Shown: positions 24,701-32,895 of the stretch, piece after piece
How the letters are laid out: the number at the start of each line of letters is the position of its first letter
Numbering within the stretch: position 1 is the stretch's first letter
NCBI RefSeq assembly: GCF_900176515.1
Contig: NZ_FWXV01000004.1
Location: 661,341 to 725,340 of the forward strand
Length of the DNA: 64,000 nucleotides
Reading direction: 5' to 3'
Origin: Kibdelosporangium aridum
GTDB lineage: Bacteria > Actinomycetota > Actinomycetes > Mycobacteriales > Pseudonocardiaceae
Notes under the pieces: generated by a model
Database searches by the model: none
Told to the model about the DNA's origin: nothing
Seen by the model: only the letters and a program-made list of their open reading frames with translations
Translations under genes and position numbers: made by a program

Positions 24701-24703
24701 TGA
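21671..24703 (+). CDS. VirB4/TraC-like secretion ATPase
   Basis: A 1010-residue cytosolic ATPase. The N terminus (about 20-65) is Pro/Gln/His-rich and likely disordered. A mixed middle domain (about 95-520) is followed by a RecA-like motor: Walker A VAGLGGGKSFL near residues 560-570 and Walker B KGVWIDEAFF near 800. Then come RDSRKWNVRVLLSSQ, a motif found in VirB4/TraC-type motors, and a C-terminal acidic/proline tail. It would power assembly of the membrane complex encoded around it. The start is GTG inside the previous gene; the stop overlaps the next ATG (ATGA at 24700). Confidence 0.8.
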   Translation: MFARRRKPGPDRAERDQARQPHPFDPPPVPQHQPQPQPRQQRALPPAPGYEAPPPRHRHRASGHGSNFMPPPPATKAGRKAQAKAAAKRNRRLPGEQGIPQYTPEIMARSIDGHLLRTGTDVYAWYRLAPQRWSFRSDSQRQDLIAAIAGQYAELHGRWLHLRVTARPYPIRMWAEAHVHNAVGRLPDVPGALSFDDYLVGEQQQLMGRSMAEKEVYLGVQVQTRNMVDRAVERAAPLLRKIFPDAVDAELVALDSEVEHLDQVMGSAGLEGRPATAEEMSWLMHRSCSLGLPAPRNMPAVPGAAWEPEDLASFTDAADFHQDPYSPTVTVRGRTGSNAGVTRHVAVLTVGLMHGLQIPEIDDPWMQRSDRLPANVEWSARIYVRRPEEVQGELARQMNKVRSQVKHYTDEHGLEPPQSLARQASRVLEIDDEMTTGFTALATRVRSWWRLAVSGPTERDALRLAQQLLDLYKPKIAIEHPEAQYAMAREFIPGEPLASAAYLRRGSVMWAASAVPTATAEVGDRRGILLGETCTATRRPVAWDPWMAQELRDSSGLTAMVAGLGGGKSFLGGGIVYKTLRAGAYWTILDPSGPLARLCELPELRPYARPINLLNAQPGILNPYRVVAEPMIEHFMDEEDPERAWRREKALAAATRRRLVLDVLTGLLPYEVARLPQTRIVLLRAVRTIGGRFDAHPGMVFEALRRDASEHREHAIVVADFLDEMRERMSLLIPEDDADPYNETRDDRLTVLTMAGLTLPKDGVGREHWTDAEALGVELLNLAAWLTQRSIYERPKDLRKGVWIDEAFFLSEVPTGRVLMNRFARDSRKWNVRVLLSSQIPADFLRIQGFVSLLDSVFVGRLDDDAAQADALRLLKVPIGAGYEQVIASLGRRPAQRTELEKDRAPRQFIFADGAGGVERIRADFSGPHLDHFRTAMDTTPDALRDPARAGEAAQQHAPEPEPQPPARYADADEEFELEADFELGLTEEPVEQPVGGGAPPKKPGQEDAA

Positions 24704-26718
24704 TGACATTGGTCGTGGTGGTGGTCGGCGTCGCGCTGTTTCTGGCAGCGCGACGCCGACGCAGACGCGCGTGGCCGCTGCCGAAGCGTGGGCGGCGTAA
24801 GGCTTTCCTGACCGTCGCCACGATTCTCGGTCTCCAGCTCGTCGTTTTCGCCCCGACCGCCGTCGCACAGGACTGCGACAACGCCCCGAACCCCGGACGC
24901 CCGACCGCGGGCATGGTCGCGGCACTCGACGCACCTCGTCCCTCCCACGGCACCCCCGGCTCGATCTACGGCCAATACGCCTACGCGGGCCAGGTTTGGC
25001 ACGTCTACGACGAGAGCTGTGGCGCGCTGGGCAAAGCGATCACCGACCCGGACGCCACCATCGGCAACTGGATGGGCAACCAGTTGTTCGACGTGGGCAA
25101 GAACTTCGTCGCGGCCACCAACGGCGTGCACTACGCGTTGGCCTACGACGAGCTGATGGGACCGCTCGACGCCGCCATCGACGGCGCCACGAAGCTGTTC
25201 TACGACAACATCTACGTGAAGTGGTTCGGCCTTGCCGCGGTGATCCTGGCCGTGCTGCTGTTCCGCTACATCTGGCGCGGCGACCTGGCTTCGGTGTCGC
25301 GGCGCGGGTTGTGGGCGTTGGCCGCCATGTGGGTCGCCACGTCCTTCGTCATCGTGGGCCCGCTGTACAAGGAAGTGGAAGAGCGCTTCCTGTCCAAGAC
25401 AACCCAGATCCAAGCGGGCTTCCTCGCGGACAACGCGCCGGAGGCCGACCTGCACGCCTTGCCTGAGGCGCTGCACAACAAGGTTGTCTACCAGAACTGG
25501 CTGCGTGGCGAGTTCGGCAGCGAGGACGCGCCGGAAGCCAAGCAGTTCGGCCAGGAACTGCTGGCCGCGCAGGCGTGGACCAAGTTCGACTCCACCGACA
25601 CGGTCGACCAGGCCGCGCTGGAAGCCAAGAAGGCCAAGTACAAGGAGATCGCAGCCAAGCTCGGCCCGACAAAGGGCTACTTCACCGGCACTGACGGCAG
25701 CCGGACCGGCGCGGGATTCCTGGCTCTGTTCCAAGGAATCGTGTACTCGCTGTTCCAGCTGTTCGCCAAGCTGGGCATCCTGCTCGCCCAGGTGTTGCTG
25801 CGGATCTTCCTGCTGGCGACGCCGTTGATCGGTCTGATCGCGATCCTGTACCACGACCTGCTGCGCAAGGTCGCCCGCGCGGCCGCCGCGGTCGTGCTGA
25901 ACGTGCTGGTCCTCGCGGCTCTCGCGGGGATGCACGTACTGCTGTTGAACGCGATCTTCAACGCCGGTGAGAGCCTGCCGACCATCGCGATGATGGCATT
26001 GGCCGCGTTGATCACTGTGATCTTCTTTGTCATAGGCAGACCTGTGCGCCGAATGTGGCAGATGGTCGAGTTGTCGGTCGGCGCGGTGGGCGGAGCCATG
26101 CCTTCCGCGGGCCCGGGTTTGTTCGGCCGCTTCCGTCGCAAGGGCGACCAGCGCACTCCGCAAGACGAGTTCTGGGACAACGTCCGCGAGGGCGACCACG
26201 ACGACGAGCCCGTGGTCCGTCGCGACGGTCGCCGTCCTCGCCCAGAGGCAACGAACCCCGTTGCCGCGAGCGCGGAACGCATGGACCGCAACACGCCAAG
26301 GGCGGGTATGGGCCGGACCGAGATCGGTGCTTCGGCAGCGGCCGTGCTCGGCGCCAGCGGCACCGACGACCGTGGTTTACCAGCGGCACGCGGTCCCGCA
26401 GGCGCATTGCCGCCCGCGCAAGGCGGCAGCCGGATCGTCGATACATCGCCAGTCGCGGACCGTGGTTGGGATCGCGGCGAAGATGCCGTCGTTGTTCCTT
26501 CGCGCGTTATCGCGCCACGGCAACGTGATGACGTCGCCGTGTACGAGCCGAACCCAGTCGTCACACCGAGACCAGCGGAGACCGAGATGGTCGCCGGGCG
26601 CCCGGTGCACGTGATCTACCGCCCATCGCGAGGGTTCGAAGTGCGTGACAACACACCACCTCGTCGGCCACTACCCATGCGGGACGGCCCGCGCGAGACC
26701 GATGCGTACATAAGGTGA
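24700..26718 (+). CDS. Polytopic membrane protein, VirB6/TrbL-like
   Basis: A 672-residue protein with an N-terminal TM (about 2-15), a basic patch (RRRRRRAWPLPKRGRRK), a second hydrophobic segment ending in an exported loop with Cys residues (AQDCDNAPN, DESCGAL), then TM clusters at about 174-225 and 345-455. The last 210 residues are cytosolic, charged and low-complexity. Large polytopic channel proteins with this layout follow the VirB4 gene in actinobacterial and Gram-positive conjugation loci. It is translationally coupled to the ATPase. Confidence 0.65.
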   Translation: MMTLVVVVVGVALFLAARRRRRRAWPLPKRGRRKAFLTVATILGLQLVVFAPTAVAQDCDNAPNPGRPTAGMVAALDAPRPSHGTPGSIYGQYAYAGQVWHVYDESCGALGKAITDPDATIGNWMGNQLFDVGKNFVAATNGVHYALAYDELMGPLDAAIDGATKLFYDNIYVKWFGLAAVILAVLLFRYIWRGDLASVSRRGLWALAAMWVATSFVIVGPLYKEVEERFLSKTTQIQAGFLADNAPEADLHALPEALHNKVVYQNWLRGEFGSEDAPEAKQFGQELLAAQAWTKFDSTDTVDQAALEAKKAKYKEIAAKLGPTKGYFTGTDGSRTGAGFLALFQGIVYSLFQLFAKLGILLAQVLLRIFLLATPLIGLIAILYHDLLRKVARAAAAVVLNVLVLAALAGMHVLLLNAIFNAGESLPTIAMMALAALITVIFFVIGRPVRRMWQMVELSVGAVGGAMPSAGPGLFGRFRRKGDQRTPQDEFWDNVREGDHDDEPVVRRDGRRPRPEATNPVAASAERMDRNTPRAGMGRTEIGASAAAVLGASGTDDRGLPAARGPAGALPPAQGGSRIVDTSPVADRGWDRGEDAVVVPSRVIAPRQRDDVAVYEPNPVVTPRPAETEMVAGRPVHVIYRPSRGFEVRDNTPPRRPLPMRDGPRETDAYIR

Positions 26719-26732
26719 GAGGAGGCGACTGA

Positions 26733-27386
26733 ATGCCCATCCGGACCAACCGAGGCCGTGCAGCGGTTTACCGAAGGCTATGGGGATGGCCGCTCCGTTC
26801 TCCCAAACACCTTGTGGCACTGATCGTGTTCGTGCTCGCGATCGTGCTGTTCGTGGCGTACATCCTGCCCAGGCTCACCGGCGGCAACGCGCCCGCGCAG
26901 AACACCGCGGCGAGTACGTCGGCAACACCTGGCGCCACAAGTGCTGCCCCGACGTCGACGCAGGGTGCGCCGGGCGTCGTCCCGCCTGCCGCGCAAGGTG
27001 GCGGCACCGCGCCTTCGCAGTCGTTGACTGAGACACGGCAACCCATATCGGAGAACAAAACCCCGGCGAGAGCCGAGAAGGCGGCGCTGGACACGGCGCT
27101 GTTGTGGGCCGAGGCGTTCGTCAACCACCCGGACAACGTCAAGCCCGAGGACTGGCTGAACACGTTGAAGCCGTACACCACCGACGAGTACTTCGGTGCG
27201 GTGCTGACCAAAGTGGACCCGAAGTCGGTGCCGCAGACCCGCGTCCGCGGTGGCCCCGCGGCCACGGCCGACTCGTACACCAGCTCCGTCACCGTCGACA
27301 TCCCCACTGACGTGAAGAAACTGAGACTCACCCTGGTCAAGACGGACGCGGGCTGGCGCGTCAACGAGCACACCGAGGTGGACTGA
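26733..27386 (+). CDS. Single-pass membrane protein, VirB8/TcpC-like
   Basis: A 217-residue bitopic protein: a basic cytosolic start, one TM helix (HLVALIVFVLAIVLFVAYIL, about 26-45), a Thr/Ser/Ala/Pro-rich linker (50-105) and an extracytoplasmic domain (about 110-217) with alternating strands (SYTSSVTVDIPTDVKKLRLTLVK, GWRVNEHTEVD) typical of NTF2-like VirB8/TcpC folds. A GGTGAGAGGAGG site precedes the ATG. Family membership is inferred from topology and context. Confidence 0.65.
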   Translation: MPIRTNRGRAAVYRRLWGWPLRSPKHLVALIVFVLAIVLFVAYILPRLTGGNAPAQNTAASTSATPGATSAAPTSTQGAPGVVPPAAQGGGTAPSQSLTETRQPISENKTPARAEKAALDTALLWAEAFVNHPDNVKPEDWLNTLKPYTTDEYFGAVLTKVDPKSVPQTRVRGGPAATADSYTSSVTVDIPTDVKKLRLTLVKTDAGWRVNEHTEVD

Positions 27387-27388
27387 TC

Positions 27389-28387
27389 ATGAAGCTGGCG
27401 GTGTTCCTGAGCATCGCCGCGGTACTCGTGATCGCGGCAATCCTGACCGCCGGAGCCGTCACATCCGTTGTCTCGACACAACAGAACGCCCAGAACGTCC
27501 AGCTGGTCAACTGCAACGCCTCGATCGGGCCGATCACCGCGTCCGGGCCGCAAGGCCAGATCGACGCGAGCAGGCTCAACGACGAGCAGCGCGGCACGGT
27601 CTCGTTGATCATCGCGATCGGCAAGGAGCGCAAGCTGCCGCCGCTGGCGTGGCAGATCGCGATCCAGGCCGGGATGACCGAGTCCGGGCTGCGCAACCTG
27701 AACTACGGTGACCGGGACTCGCTTGGCATCTTCCAGATGCGCCCGTCCATGGGCTGGGGAACCGTGGAACAGGTCACGACCCCGACGTACGCCGTGCACA
27801 AGTTCTACGACGTGCTGGAGAAAGTCCCGAATTGGAAGGAACAGCGGCCAGGCGACTCCGCGCAGGACGTCGAACGGTCCGCATTCCCCGACCGGTACCA
27901 CAAATGGGAAGCGATGGCCTCGCACCTGATCGGTGTGGCCGGCGAGATCCCAGACCCGACCGGCTGTGGTGAGGGCACAGGCGATCTGCTGCCCGCCGCG
28001 TCGGGCAACGCGGCGAAGGCGATCCAGTTCGCACTCGCCCAGCAAGGCAAACCGTATCTGTGGGGCGCCTCGCTCACGCGCCAGGACGCGTACGACTGCT
28101 CGAGCCTGATGAACCAGGCGTACCGGTCAGCGGGAGTCATCCTTCCGAGGGTTTCCCGTGACCAATATCGAGCGGGCGCGCACCTGCCGGTCGAGCAGGC
28201 GCAGCCCGGTGACCTGCTGTTCTGGGCATGGGACACCGGCAATCCGGTCACGATTCACCACGTGGCGATGTACCTGGGGGATGGGAAAATCGTGGAGGCC
28301 CAGCAAACCGGTGTGCCGGTGCACATCCGGCCGGTGAGCTTCACCGAGCGTGGGCTGGTGCGCCAAGCCGTGCGGCCGGGAGTGTGA
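27389..28387 (+). CDS. Cell-wall hydrolase: SLT-like plus NlpC/P60 domains
   Basis: A 332-residue bifunctional wall enzyme anchored by an N-terminal TM (4-24). Residues about 60-180 look like a lytic-transglycosylase domain (AIQAGMTESGLRNL with the likely catalytic Glu, DSLGIFQMRPSMGWG). Residues about 205-332 are NlpC/P60 with the catalytic Cys in DAYDCSSLMNQAY (Cys237) and His in TIHHVAMYLGDGKIVEA (His291). This is the VirB1/TcpG-type enzyme that opens peptidoglycan for a conjugation or secretion channel. It starts 2 bp after the previous stop. Confidence 0.9.
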   Translation: MKLAVFLSIAAVLVIAAILTAGAVTSVVSTQQNAQNVQLVNCNASIGPITASGPQGQIDASRLNDEQRGTVSLIIAIGKERKLPPLAWQIAIQAGMTESGLRNLNYGDRDSLGIFQMRPSMGWGTVEQVTTPTYAVHKFYDVLEKVPNWKEQRPGDSAQDVERSAFPDRYHKWEAMASHLIGVAGEIPDPTGCGEGTGDLLPAASGNAAKAIQFALAQQGKPYLWGASLTRQDAYDCSSLMNQAYRSAGVILPRVSRDQYRAGAHLPVEQAQPGDLLFWAWDTGNPVTIHHVAMYLGDGKIVEAQQTGVPVHIRPVSFTERGLVRQAVRPGV

Positions 28388-28395
28388 GGAGAGAG

Positions 28396-28857
28396 ATGTA
28401 TCCGGAACAGCCCCCCATTCCACGCTCAGGCACACCGCTGAAGGACTACCTGAGCAGTGGGCCGTTGCCTGCCGTCGTCGACGGGTACGCGGTGCTGCCG
28501 AGATCCTTGGCCGAAGGCATGCCACTGGTCTGGCAGCAGCAGATGGCGCATCTGCTCGCGGAGTTCCACCAAGCCTTCGGCCACCTGTCGTGGCCCGTCT
28601 ACCGCGTCGTGCCGTCCCGCTACGAGGTCATCGCCGACCTGGACGAAGAGCAACTCGCCGAAGTCGGATGCATAGTGGAGATCGACGCGGACGGCGAACT
28701 GGTCTACCGGGAGCGCAACGGAAGACGGATCGCCGACCCGGAGAACACCAAGGTGCTGGTGTCCTGCCTGGACCCGATCCCGCGGGAACACGCGGCGGAC
28801 CTGCAGGACACCCCGCCCCGCGGCTTCCCGGCACAGGAGAACTGGAGCACCCGATGA
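28396..28857 (+). CDS. Conserved small protein of the secretion-like operon
   Basis: A 153-residue soluble protein without TM segments. It begins MYPEQPPIPRSGTPLKDYL, has a compact central part (GHLSWPVYRVVPSRYEVIADLDE) and ends in a disordered tail. I do not recognise the family. It has a GAGGAGAGAG ribosome site, lies 8 bp after the wall hydrolase, and its stop overlaps the following gene (ATGA), so it belongs to the same operon and could be a cytosolic partner of the ATPase. Confidence 0.8.
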   Translation: MYPEQPPIPRSGTPLKDYLSSGPLPAVVDGYAVLPRSLAEGMPLVWQQQMAHLLAEFHQAFGHLSWPVYRVVPSRYEVIADLDEEQLAEVGCIVEIDADGELVYRERNGRRIADPENTKVLVSCLDPIPREHAADLQDTPPRGFPAQENWSTR

Positions 28858-29057
28858 CCTCGGATCCCAACCCGGACCCCGGCTGGTACTACTGCACGAA
28901 GCACAACCGCGTGGAACACGGCATGCAATGCCGCGCCGCAGACCTGCTCGGCCCTTACCCCGACAAGGCGACCGCCGAACGGGCACTGCAGATCGCCGCG
29001 GAGCGGACGAAGGCCGCCGATGAGGCCGATCGGCGGTGGAGCGGTGACGACGACTGA
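28854..29057 (+). CDS. Small SPOR-like protein (67 aa)
   Basis: A 67-residue protein whose core WYYCTKHNRVEHGMQC...LGPYPDKATAERALQIAAER resembles a type of small actinobacterial protein often annotated as SPOR-domain-like. Two cysteines and a histidine in CTKH...MQC could bind zinc. It is the last gene of the operon and coupled by an ATGA overlap. Function unknown. Confidence 0.75.
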   Translation: MTSDPNPDPGWYYCTKHNRVEHGMQCRAADLLGPYPDKATAERALQIAAERTKAADEADRRWSGDDD

Positions 29058-29143
29058 AGTCGCCGTTTGACCTGCGAAAACCCGGAACTGTCGTACCCCC
29101 GGCGTAGCGTGCGGCCATCGCTGATCACTGTGCAGGGGGATTG

Positions 29144-29683
29144 ATGAACACAGCCGACTACCTGAAGCGCTACCTCCAGGAATCGCGCACGAGCGTGGTG
29201 GCGTCGCTGGAGGGCCTGAGCGAGCGCGATATCCGGCGCCCGCTCGTACCAAGCGGGACCAACCTCCTTGGCCTGGTGAAGCACCTGATGGGCGGCGAGT
29301 TCGGCTATCTCGGTGACTGCGTCGGCCGGCCCACGCCCGTCGAACTTCCCTGGGACGAGGTGTCGATCTGGGAAAACGCTGACATGTGGGCCAAGCCGGA
29401 GGAGAGCCGCGACTACATCGTCGGGTTGTACAAGCGAGCGTGGCAGCACTCGGACGAGTCCATCGCCTCTTTACCGTTCGACGCGCCTGCGTCGGTGTCG
29501 TGGTGGGCCGAGGAGAAACGTGAGACCACGTTCGGGCACCTGCTCATCCGGGTCGTCGCCGAAACAGCGCATCACGCTGGGCACTGCGACATCCTGCGTG
29601 AGTTGATCGACGGCCGGTCCGGTGCGGACATCGACGAGGGCTACTACGAAACAGTGCTGGCGGCGAGCGAGAGCGTGTCCTGA
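29144..29683 (+). CDS. DinB superfamily protein (DUF664)
   Basis: A 179-residue four-helix-bundle protein of the DUF664/DinB-like group. Metal-ligand histidines are seen in GLVKHLMGGEFGYLG and VVAETAHHAGHCDILRELIDG. Many relatives are mycothiol- or bacillithiol-dependent transferases or detoxification enzymes. The ATG at 29144 follows a CAGGGGGA ribosome site. It lies after the secretion-like operon but is separated by 86 bp and is probably independent. Confidence 0.9.
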   Translation: MNTADYLKRYLQESRTSVVASLEGLSERDIRRPLVPSGTNLLGLVKHLMGGEFGYLGDCVGRPTPVELPWDEVSIWENADMWAKPEESRDYIVGLYKRAWQHSDESIASLPFDAPASVSWWAEEKRETTFGHLLIRVVAETAHHAGHCDILRELIDGRSGADIDEGYYETVLAASESVS

Positions 29684-29775
29684 AGCGTCCGATCGTGGTC
29701 GGCCACTTGGGCCGACTTTGGATCCAAGTCACGCAAGTACTCACGAGTCGGGCTGACTGCGGTTAGGGTGCCGTC

Positions 29776-31194
29776 ATGGAAACGACGGACGGCGCCGCGC
29801 TCGACTTCGCCGGTGTCCGTGCCGAGTTTGATCTGCCCACTCAGTTCCCGTCGGCCGCATTGGCCGAGGCCGAGCTCGCGGTTGCCGACCGCGACCGGCT
29901 GGTCGGCGACCGGGAGGACGCGACCGACCTGCCGTTGGTCACGATCGACCCGCCTGGATCCAAAGATCTCGATCAGGCGCTCTACGTCGAGACCACGCGG
30001 ACCGGGTTCCGCCTGCACTACGCCATCGCCGATCTGGGTACGTTCGTCGAGCCGGGTGGTGCGCTGGATGCCGAGGTGCAGAAGCGCGGTCAGACGATCT
30101 ACCTGCCCGACGGCAATGTGCCGTTGCACCCGCCGATCCTGTCCGAAGGCGCGGCGAGCCTGCTGCCCGGGCAGATCCGGCCGTCCGCGTTGTGGTCCAT
30201 CGATTTGGACAAAGACGGCGTACCGGGCCAAGTTCGCGTGCGTCGGGCGCTGGTGCGTTCGATTGACCAGTTCGACTACGACGGCGTGCAAGCGACCATC
30301 GACGCGGGCAACCCGCATCCGTCGATCGCCGCGCTTCCGGCGTTGGGACGGTTGAGGCGTGAGCACGCGGTCCAACGCGGTGCGCTAGAGCTGCAGTTGC
30401 CCGAGCAGGACGTGGCGACGGACGGCAACGGCGGCTGGAAGCTGACCCTCAGGCCGCGCAACAACGTCGACGCGTGGAACGCGGAAATGTCGTTGCTGAC
30501 GGGCATGAGCGCGGCGTCGTTGATGGTCGAGGCAGGCATCGGCGTGCTGCGGACGTTGCCCGAACCAGATGACGGTGCCATCGAGTGGCTACGGAGGTCC
30601 GCGCGTTCGCTCGGTATCAACTGGGCGCGCACGGACAGCGTCGCAGTGATGCTCGCGGGCCTGGATCCGAGCAGCCCTGAGTCGCTGGCGTTGTACATGG
30701 ACGCCACCCGTCTGCTGCGAGGTGCCGGCTACACGGCGTTCGACGGCACTCTGCCCGAGTTGACCACGCACGCGGGCCTGGGTGCGGCATATGCGCACGT
30801 AACGGCACCGCTGAGGCGTCTGGTGGACAGGTTCGGAGCGGAGATCTGCCTGGCAGTGTCGGCGGACAAGCCCGTGCCGGACTGGGTGCGTGCGGTCCTG
30901 CCAGAGTTGCCCGGGCTGATGGGCGGGTCGGACACGCTGACGAGCAAAGTGGACAAGGCATGCCTGGACCAGGCCGAGGCGTGGGTGCTCACCGACCACA
31001 TCGGCCAGGAGTTCGACGCGGTCGTGCTGCGCGCCGAAGCCAACTCGGCTGAGATCTTCCTGACCGATCCGCCGGTCATCGCCAAGTGCGCCGGGGAGAA
31101 CTTCCAGGAAGGCCAGCACATCCGGGTTCGCTTGCTGGACGCGGACGTCGTGCGGCGCAAGGTCGCGTTCGAAAAGGTGATCTCCGACGTTTGA
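29776..31194 (+). CDS. RNB-domain ribonuclease (RNase II/R family)
   Basis: A 472-residue exoribonuclease of the compact actinobacterial type. The catalytic block VTIDPPGSKDLDQALYV lies at about residues 54-70 with the metal-binding aspartates; HYAIADLG, QTIYLPDGNVPLHPP and a late APLRRLVDRFG complete the RNB signature. There are no N-terminal cold-shock domains; the C terminus may retain a degenerate S1-like end. It should degrade RNA 3' to 5'. TAGGGT (29764-29769) ends 6 nt before the ATG, so the message is probably leaderless. Confidence 0.92.
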   Translation: METTDGAALDFAGVRAEFDLPTQFPSAALAEAELAVADRDRLVGDREDATDLPLVTIDPPGSKDLDQALYVETTRTGFRLHYAIADLGTFVEPGGALDAEVQKRGQTIYLPDGNVPLHPPILSEGAASLLPGQIRPSALWSIDLDKDGVPGQVRVRRALVRSIDQFDYDGVQATIDAGNPHPSIAALPALGRLRREHAVQRGALELQLPEQDVATDGNGGWKLTLRPRNNVDAWNAEMSLLTGMSAASLMVEAGIGVLRTLPEPDDGAIEWLRRSARSLGINWARTDSVAVMLAGLDPSSPESLALYMDATRLLRGAGYTAFDGTLPELTTHAGLGAAYAHVTAPLRRLVDRFGAEICLAVSADKPVPDWVRAVLPELPGLMGGSDTLTSKVDKACLDQAEAWVLTDHIGQEFDAVVLRAEANSAEIFLTDPPVIAKCAGENFQEGQHIRVRLLDADVVRRKVAFEKVISDV

Positions 31195-31213
31195 CGACGA
31201 CCTCGGCGAACCC

Positions 31214-31960
31214 GTGCCGGTCAGCTCCCCGGCGCGGGTGGTCAGCCTGGTCCCGTCGCTGACCGAGGCCATCGAGACCACCGCACCCGGCGTGATCGCC
31301 GGGGCCACCGACTACTGCACGCACCCGGAGAAGCTGGACGTGCCCAGGGTCGGCGGCTCGAAGTACCCGGACGTGGACGCGGTGCTGAACCTCGAACCGG
31401 ACCTGGTCGTGGCCAACGCCGAGGAGAACCGGCCGGAGGACGTGGACCGGTTGCGCGCCAACGGTGTCCCGGTGTGGGTGACCACCGCGGCGGTGAACGT
31501 CCCCGATGGACTGCGGTCGGTCCGGCGGCTGCTGACCCAGGGCCTCGGCCTGACCGAGCCGGAGTGGCTGGTCGAAGCCGAGAGCCTGTGGTCGAAGTCC
31601 GTGCCGGTGCACTCGACCGCGATCATCCCGGTGTGGCGGCGCCCCTGGGTCGTGATCGGCCGCGACACGTTCGCCGGTGACGTGCTGCGGCGCCTTGGTG
31701 TGGCCAATGCGTATGCGTCCCACGAAGACCGCTACCCGCGCCCGAGACTGGACGAGCTGCAGGCGCAAGACGTCGATCTCGTGGTGTTGCCGGACGAGCC
31801 GTACCTGTTCACCGACACCGACGGCCCCGAAGCGTTCCCAGGCAAGCGATACGTCCTCGTCAGCGGGCGGTACCTGACTTGGTGTGGCCCGTCCCTTGTG
31901 GACGCACATGCGTCACTGAGCCGGAGCCTTCCCGGCGAAGCGGTCGGTCGCGGCGAGTAG
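31214..31960 (+). CDS. BtuF-like helical-backbone metal-receptor protein, no signal peptide
   Basis: A 248-residue protein of the cobalamin/haem periplasmic-binding (BtuF/TroA-like) superfamily: ARVVSLVPSLTEAIETTAPG at the start, GGSKYPDVDAVLNLEPDLVVA and DLVVLPDEPY later. Unlike transport receptors it has no signal peptide or lipobox, so it is cytosolic. It begins 20 bp after the RNB ribonuclease gene and may share its transcript. Cytosolic relatives are common in actinobacteria with unknown ligands. The 3' end overlaps the convergent peptidase gene by 48 bases. Confidence 0.82.
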   Translation: MPVSSPARVVSLVPSLTEAIETTAPGVIAGATDYCTHPEKLDVPRVGGSKYPDVDAVLNLEPDLVVANAEENRPEDVDRLRANGVPVWVTTAAVNVPDGLRSVRRLLTQGLGLTEPEWLVEAESLWSKSVPVHSTAIIPVWRRPWVVIGRDTFAGDVLRRLGVANAYASHEDRYPRPRLDELQAQDVDLVVLPDEPYLFTDTDGPEAFPGKRYVLVSGRYLTWCGPSLVDAHASLSRSLPGEAVGRGE

Positions 31961-32872
31961 CTGCTCGGAGATCCCCGGGTCGACGACCGCGTGCCCGGCG
32001 CCGTTGAGCACGTACCCCTCGCATTCCGGCCAGGCACGGCCCAATTCGTAGGCGGTGACAAGGGGTGTGACGATGTCGTAGCGCCCGTTGACGATCACCG
32101 CGGGGATGCCTTTGAGCTTGCCGACATCCCGGATCAGCTGGCCTTCCTCCAGCCAGCCCTTGTTGACGAAATAGTGCACGGCGATGCGGGCGAACGCGAC
32201 AGCGAACTCCTCCTGGCCGTAAGGCGTGATGATGTTGGGCTGGGTGGAGACAGTCGCGCCCTCCCACTGGCTCCACGCCAGCGCGGCCTTCCGGCTCACC
32301 TCGGGATCGTCGCTGAACACCAGCCGTTGGTACGTCCGCAGAACGTCTTCGCCATCCGGCACGAGCTCGGTGAACTTGGCCCAGGCGTCCGGGAAGATGT
32401 GCCCGGCGCCGCCGCCGTACAGCCAGTCCAATTCGGACTGCCGAAGAGTGAACACACCTCGCAGGATCATCCCGGTGACCCGCTCGGGATACGTCTGCCC
32501 GTAGGCCAGGGCGAGCGTCGCGCCCCAGGACCCGCCGAACAGCAACCACCGGTCGATGCCGAGATGTTCGCGGAGCTGTTCCATGTCCGCGACCAAGTGC
32601 CATGTGGTGTTGGTGTTCAGGTTGTGCTCGGGTGAGCTGACATGCGGCGTGCTCTGACCGGCGCCACGCTGGTCGAAAAGGACGATCCGGTACAGCTCGG
32701 GATCGAAGTGCCGCCGCTGCATCGGGCTGCTTCCGCTGCCGGGCCCACCGTGCAGCACGACCGCGGGCTTCCCGTCCGGGTTGCCGCTGACCTCCCAGTA
32801 CACCTTGTGCCCGTCGCCGACGTCGAGCATGCCCGAGTCGTACGGCTCGACCGGTGGGTAGAACGCGCGCAT
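31913..32872 (-). CDS. pip: Proline iminopeptidase (S33 family)
   Basis: About 319 residues with the alpha/beta-hydrolase peptidase fold of prolyl aminopeptidase: MRAFYPPVEPYDSGML opening, oxyanion motif VVLHGGPGSGSSP, DQRGAGQSTPH, nucleophile elbow LFGGSWGATLALAY (Ser near 110), then NGRYDIVTP (Asp) and LNGAGHAVVDP (His). It removes N-terminal proline from peptides in the cytosol. The ATG at 32872 matches the family start; an in-frame GTG lies 6 codons upstream. A perfect 50-bp palindrome separates it from panB. Confidence 0.94.
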   Translation of the reverse strand: MRAFYPPVEPYDSGMLDVGDGHKVYWEVSGNPDGKPAVVLHGGPGSGSSPMQRRHFDPELYRIVLFDQRGAGQSTPHVSSPEHNLNTNTTWHLVADMEQLREHLGIDRWLLFGGSWGATLALAYGQTYPERVTGMILRGVFTLRQSELDWLYGGGAGHIFPDAWAKFTELVPDGEDVLRTYQRLVFSDDPEVSRKAALAWSQWEGATVSTQPNIITPYGQEEFAVAFARIAVHYFVNKGWLEEGQLIRDVGKLKGIPAVIVNGRYDIVTPLVTAYELGRAWPECEGYVLNGAGHAVVDPGISEQLLAATDRFAGKAPAQ

Positions 32873-32895
32873 GCGCACACTCTGCCGCACCTAGA

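Noticed and set aside
22877..24934. Long minus-strand open frame inside the VirB4-like gene
   Set aside because: Antisense shadow; no recognisable motif and it would overlap two coupled plus-strand genes completely.
20982..29057. Integrative conjugative element
   Set aside because: No integrase, relaxase, replication gene, att repeats or flanking tRNA gene were found; base composition matches the surroundings.
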